64,000 nucleotides of DNA from Owenia fusiformis (lineage: Eukaryota > Annelida > Polychaeta > Sabellida > Oweniidae): the NCBI GenBank assembly GCA_903813345.2, contig CAIIXF020000009.1, forward strand, positions 6,382,030-6,446,029, read 5' to 3'. Under the pieces are notes generated by a model, which made no database searches, was not told the DNA's origin, and saw only the letters and a list, made by a program, of their open reading frames with translations. How positions within the stretch are numbered: position 1 is the stretch's first letter; every line of letters begins with the position of its first letter. This document shows, piece by piece, positions 61,897 through 64,000 of the stretch. The position numbers were made by a program, and so were the translations under genes.

Positions 61897-64000
61897 TTGG
61901 TATTTTGACTATGCCTAGTAGTTACAAATCAGCCTCAGGGCAAACTAAACGCTGGTGATGATAGATGCAGTGTATGTTTAGAATTTAATGTGATATATCG
62001 GAATTGCATTTGATTGTATCGCTGTTTTCAATTTCAACACATCAATAAGGTGCATTTTAAAAAATTAAGTAGTAACGTTAAAATCCCAATAATCAATAAA
62101 ATAAAATCACGAACATTATTATACAAATTGCCAAAGTATAGTACAAGTCCTGTTAACAGTAAGAATGGTAATGAATTCAATCATTGAATCTAACCATGCA
62201 GTATTCCCAGATCACATTGAAGAGGTTATTCTGAACATTCATTCAACTTCGATGTTTTTTTCAGTCTGAATGTTCCATATTGTACTTTACATTCAAGCAC
62301 TTCATATTACAAAGCTGAGCAGACTTGTAGCCAGCTATGCTCTCATTTTCAGAAGGCTATCATTTTAGCAAAATGCCAATTGTGACCAACTTGAGCAAGT
62401 TTAGCCAAAACTATACCAGTTTTGTCCCAAGCTCAAATAATTTTACTTGGTGCAATTTTGGAAGGTGTTGGGTTGGGTCCATGATGAGTTTCATTAGATT
62501 TAATTTATGGTATGCAGGCCCGTAGCCCCCCCCTGGAAACTTTTGAAAACTGAACCCCCCTTGGCAAATCCTGGCTACAGGCCTGGTATGGGTATATTAA
62601 TATTGGTTCCAGAAATAATACAATTTCAATTACAGAGAATCCAATACTTTATTTGACTGTCCAAACAATTAAACGAAGCAAGAATAATAGACGAAGTGGA
62701 AATCCATAGATTCATCTTGATGTTCAACCGCTCTTACTCTTAAATCTGAAGTGGAAATGGATTAGCTCTTCAACTTCTCCTTTGCAGATAATTTAAGTTT
62801 CTAAGTTATGATACAACCTTGTCAATATTTCAAATATCAAACATGTATCAATACGAAGTATAACATTAATAGGGGGTTTAACCCCATGGTCACTGACACC
62901 AGTTTGCATTTTATCAGCAACTTTTTGACAATCTTGGATAATCTGAGGCACTGGACCTAAATATAGCCTACAGTGAACCAAATATTTTTTTTAAGACTAT
63001 GACTTGAATTTGCCAGTGGACGTAAATACTACTTAATATAGGTTATCTCAAAATGATGATTTGTAATGACATCGTTAATACCAACAAATATACATGTACA
63101 AATCTATAAAAAGATGCAAAAAGATAATTTATGATTTCTGTTGTATTGAATATTTCTTGTAAATTACATTCTAAGCATCTTAAAGCCTTAGAGTGTATCT
63201 ACTGTCTGACTTTGCCCATAAATATAGCCCTTATCTCACTATAATTTACGTTAAAGGTCACACCACTAGCAGAGTGTTTGAATTTTCCATTGGAAGATAC
63301 CTAAAATACAGAATAGACAATATATCTTCTACCGAAACAGATGAGACACACTGTGTTATTTCCTTAGCCCCTTCAAGTATAAGATACACCAGTTAGTTTT
63401 CAGTGAGGATTTATCCCTCTAGATTCTTTTATAGTATATTTCCCTCAAATTAAACAAACATCCAAGGGTTACACACTTCCCAGTATGTAACCCTTATACA
63501 ATATACTATAAGAAAATCCAAATGTAAGCAATTTTATTTTTCAGTGACTTCAAACAGGTATATTCCCAATGTTCCCCTTGTACTTATTTCTATTGCAGGA
63601 ATAACATGGTTAAACCTGTGAGTTTATATATATTATCTATATCACCTGTTGGATACTTAAGGGTCAAGTGCTCATATACCAAAGGAACCAAAATATGTCA
63701 CCTTCTACTTACACTAAGCCGAAATAAACTTTTGGAAATGTTTTTTTTCAAAGAATGGAATGGTGCACTTTAAAATGATTTAGCTTAAGAAAGAAAGGTA
63801 ACTTTACAAAATAGCTCTTAGATCTACACTGAGGCATTTTGGGGTGAGGACATTTATTAAATAAAGGGTAATAAATCTAATTTGCAGATTATTTTTTACA
63901 ACCATGAACTATGCATAGATAGACCCTAGGCCAGAGTTGGCCTATTATTATCAACCAAGGCTAGGATAAATAATTGAAATATTTAACATACTGTCTCCTA
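61897..64000. other. MICAL-like intron, 5' part
   Basis: No exon recognised. The first half of the CH domain must lie beyond 64000 or in a short exon I missed. A piece at 62515-62585 (GGCCCGTAGCCCCCCCC, GGCTACAGGCCTGG) is an imperfect inverted repeat. Confidence 0.35.

Overview
This is a nuclear genomic window from an animal. Genes are split by GT-AG introns, intergenic DNA is AT-rich, and DNA transposons, MITEs and minisatellites are abundant. Protein matches (RPS9, an invertebrate-style ATP synthase f subunit, PMS2, a MICAL-like protein, ATAD5, lipases) and the many TACATGTA-type words suggest a marine invertebrate, possibly a lophotrochozoan such as a mollusc. The species cannot be fixed from the sequence. 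All exon joins below were made by hand from splice sites and reading phase, with no alignment program.

Layout. 391-3463 (-): N-terminal part of ATAD5, the PCNA-unloading RFC-like subunit, rich in PCNA-binding motifs and running off the left edge. 4275-5030: a large fold-back MITE flanked by TTAA. 8448-11519: a decayed PIF/Harbinger transposon with a HARBI1 transposase fragment, ending about 30 bp before a splice acceptor of RPS9. 11573-14500 (+): RPS9, with a frame break near its N-terminus. 17429-20917 (-): ATP5MF, four exons, complete. 22010-45329 (+): PMS2, twenty coding exons, 973 codons, ATPase and endonuclease motifs intact. Its 10.3-kb intron 17 contains, on the opposite strand, two complete tandem lipase genes (35287-39443 and 40378-43390), each of seven exons and 306 codons. 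51242-61111 (-): a MICAL-like gene (second half of the CH domain, half a LIM domain, NPF motifs, bMERB coiled coil), whose start lies beyond the right edge.

Repeats. TIR elements with readable target-site duplications include a Harbinger-type MITE (TTA), a hAT-type MITE (8 bp) and TTAA- and TA-flanked elements. A pogo/Tigger-like MITE family with ends ACAGTAAAACCTGT occurs about nine times. Minisatellites lie in PMS2 introns 13 and 16, in its 3' UTR, and downstream of both PMS2 and the MICAL-like gene. The most unusual is in PMS2 intron 13, where the 3' splice site plus the first ~45 bases of the next exon have been amplified into eight extra tandem copies.

ATAD5 and PMS2 both act at or behind replication forks, and PMS2 and ATP5MF are head-to-head across about 1.1 kb. 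Otherwise the neighbours show no obvious functional link. I found no CRISPR, operon or prokaryotic feature.
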